A DNA stretch of 38,262 nt from a virus. The stretch is from IMG/VR virus record IMGVR_UViG_3300035122_000002, positions 1-38,262 of that record. One strand, given 5' to 3'. The notes under the pieces are model-generated. The model made no database searches. It worked only from the letters and a program-made list of their open reading frames with translations, and was not told where the DNA came from. Below, piece after piece: positions 37,451-38,262 of the stretch (position 1 is the stretch's first letter; each line of letters begins with the position of its first letter). The position numbers and the translations under genes were made by a program.

Positions 37451-37689
37451 TTCATGTCCTTGTTACGTAGATATTCATAATATGCCTCGAACGTTTTTAT
37501 TTTTTCGATTTCTTTGATCGGGTCGTCTTTCTTTCCAACCCGCAGCCGGTACTTCATCGCTGTGATCTTCGCCCAGGCAATCAACTATTCAGGTTGGTAC
37601 ATCGCTTCCAGATGCTCTATCGCTTCTTTTCCCCCGGGCATTGCGTAGTGCGGACTGTCCGGGTTAAGGAGGGGGTGCCGGTGTTTCAT
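37447..37689 (-). pseudogene. DUF3310-like protein with in-frame TAG
   Basis: MKHRHPLLNPDSPHYAMPGG, then KEAIEHLEAMYQPE, then TAG (37585-37587), then LIAWAKITAMKYRLRVGKKD and KEIEKIKTFEAYYEYLRN, to a TGA that overlaps the next gene by four bases. Both halves match DUF3310 (SaV-like), where the stop position would normally be a residue such as Gln. A CAG-to-TAG change or an amber readthrough explains it. TAG is used as a normal stop elsewhere in the window, so general recoding is unlikely. Confidence 0.75.
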
Positions 37690-37784
37690 TTGTTTTCGCC
37701 CCATCGGCGCTTTTTGTGCGTCAGCGCAGCGACGCATATAGCGATCACACCGCTGACGAAGATACAATCAAGAACAGTATCCAT
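37686..37784 (-). CDS. 32-aa membrane peptide
   Basis: MDTVLDCIFVSGVIAICVAA, then basic LTHKKRRWGENK. AAAGGAG precedes the ATG, and its stop overlaps the DUF3310-like start (ATGA). One membrane helix with basic cytoplasmic end. Function unknown. Confidence 0.55.
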   Translation of the reverse strand: MDTVLDCIFVSGVIAICVAALTHKKRRWGENK

Positions 37785-37815
37785 TGTTACTCCTTTGAAT
37801 TTTGAATAAATCGTT

Positions 37816-38070
37816 CTATTCGCCAAACTTCATGTTTTTGAGTTTAGCAATGGCTTTTTCGTGTGATTTTATTTCCTTGTCACGCATAATTTCTGCTTGC
37901 TTGATTGCATCATCCATTGTTGTATGTAGTTCAGTACCGATCTTGAAAAACATGTAATTGTTTCCATCGATCCAAGCGTACGTGCCATCAGTAGATAGCT
38001 TAGTCAACCCTACTTCACGGATTTTTCCTTCCGTAAGCGAATATTTTGTAAGGTAATATCTATTTTGCAT
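37816..38070 (-). CDS. hypothetical 84-aa protein
   Basis: MQNRYYLTKYSLTEGKIREV, then a YAWIDGNNYMFFKIGTEL region and a charged helix (DDAIKQAEIMRDKEIKSHEK). It looks like small phage proteins of the Tyr-rich type. AAGGA precedes the ATG. No named family. Confidence 0.6.
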   Translation of the reverse strand: MQNRYYLTKYSLTEGKIREVGLTKLSTDGTYAWIDGNNYMFFKIGTELHTTMDDAIKQAEIMRDKEIKSHEKAIAKLKNMKFGE

Positions 38071-38100
38071 TGTTTATCCTTCGCTGTTGATTTTCAAAGC

Positions 38101-38262
38101 TTACTTGCTGCTTTCCGCAAGCACCTCACGTATGTTTACGTACTCTTTTCTCGCCTTGTCATACGTGTCAAACTGCCAGTCTCCTACAACATTCCCAATT
38201 TTGAGATACACAACAAAGTTCACGTCATCAATCGCCGCAGCATTGTCCCCATATTCGGCAGA
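38101..38262 (-). CDS. partial gene at right edge (53 codons seen)
   Basis: Open frame entering from the right edge: SAEYGDNAAAIDDVNFVVYL, then VGDWQFDTYDKARKEYVNIR, ending LAESSK. The start lies outside the window. Coding composition is like the neighbours. No family recognised. Confidence 0.6.
   Translation of the reverse strand, partial: SAEYGDNAAAIDDVNFVVYLKIGNVVGDWQFDTYDKARKEYVNIREVLAESSK

Noticed and set aside
37585-37587. General amber recoding (TAG read as glutamine) in this phage
   Set aside because: Other well-supported genes in the window end at TAG (for example the G-like chaperone and the 83-aa gene), so only this codon is anomalous.
1-38262. Integrase, attachment sites, CRISPR array, insertion sequences, tRNA genes
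   Set aside because: I looked on both strands and found none that I could support; lifestyle cannot be decided from this window.

Overview
The window is a contiguous piece of a tailed-phage genome (or prophage) of the contractile-tail (myovirus) type. Every gene I can support lies on the minus strand, so transcription runs from high to low coordinates. Genes are packed with ATGA, TGATG and GTGA stop/start overlaps and clear AAGGAG-type ribosome binding sites. I see no integrase, CI-type repressor, tRNA, CRISPR array or insertion sequence. An AntA/KilAC antirepressor hints at temperate relatives. The SSB most resembles Campylobacterota (epsilonproteobacterial) SSBs as I remember them, so a Campylobacterota host is a tentative guess; nothing else fixes the host.

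Reading with transcription (right to left): 38.3-33 kb holds many small accessory genes, an ssb gene and an HNH homing endonuclease that sits between an ssb 5' remnant and the working ssb. 32.9-29 kb is the regulation/replication block: antirepressor, a small ORF behind a pseudoknot-like leader, DnaB-type helicase and a probable helicase loader. 28.8-26.6 kb is a run of very small genes behind a strong sigma70-type promoter. 26.6-14.6 kb is packaging, head and neck: TerS, TerL, a beta-rich virion protein, a portal-MuF fusion, a prohead protease with a nested scaffold, HK97-type major capsid, cement-like protein, connector and completion proteins. 16-5.2 kb is the contractile tail: DUF3383 sheath, DUF3277 tube, G/GT chaperone with a -1 frameshift site, tape measure, Dit-like protein, plug, hub, gp138-like spike, gp25, baseplate J, DUF2612-like protein and two tail fibres, one with a sialidase-like propeller. 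5.2-3.6 kb is the lysis cassette: membrane proteins, SLT lysozyme-like enzyme and overlapping Rz/Rz1 spanins. 3.4-0 kb begins with a new promoter and carries a small possible DNA-binding protein, a structured non-coding element, a RecE-like exonuclease, its probable annealing partner and a DUF1064 protein.

Three genes look broken or recoded. The ssb acidic tip and a small zinc-ribbon gene are each off by one base at a C homopolymer. A DUF3310-like gene has an in-frame TAG. The two homopolymer cases may be sequence errors. The most unusual features are the HNH insertion that re-supplies the ssb N-terminus with altered sequence, the pseudoknot-like leader that buries a Shine-Dalgarno sequence in the replication operon, a multibranched non-coding element near 3.1 kb, and the sialidase-like tail protein.
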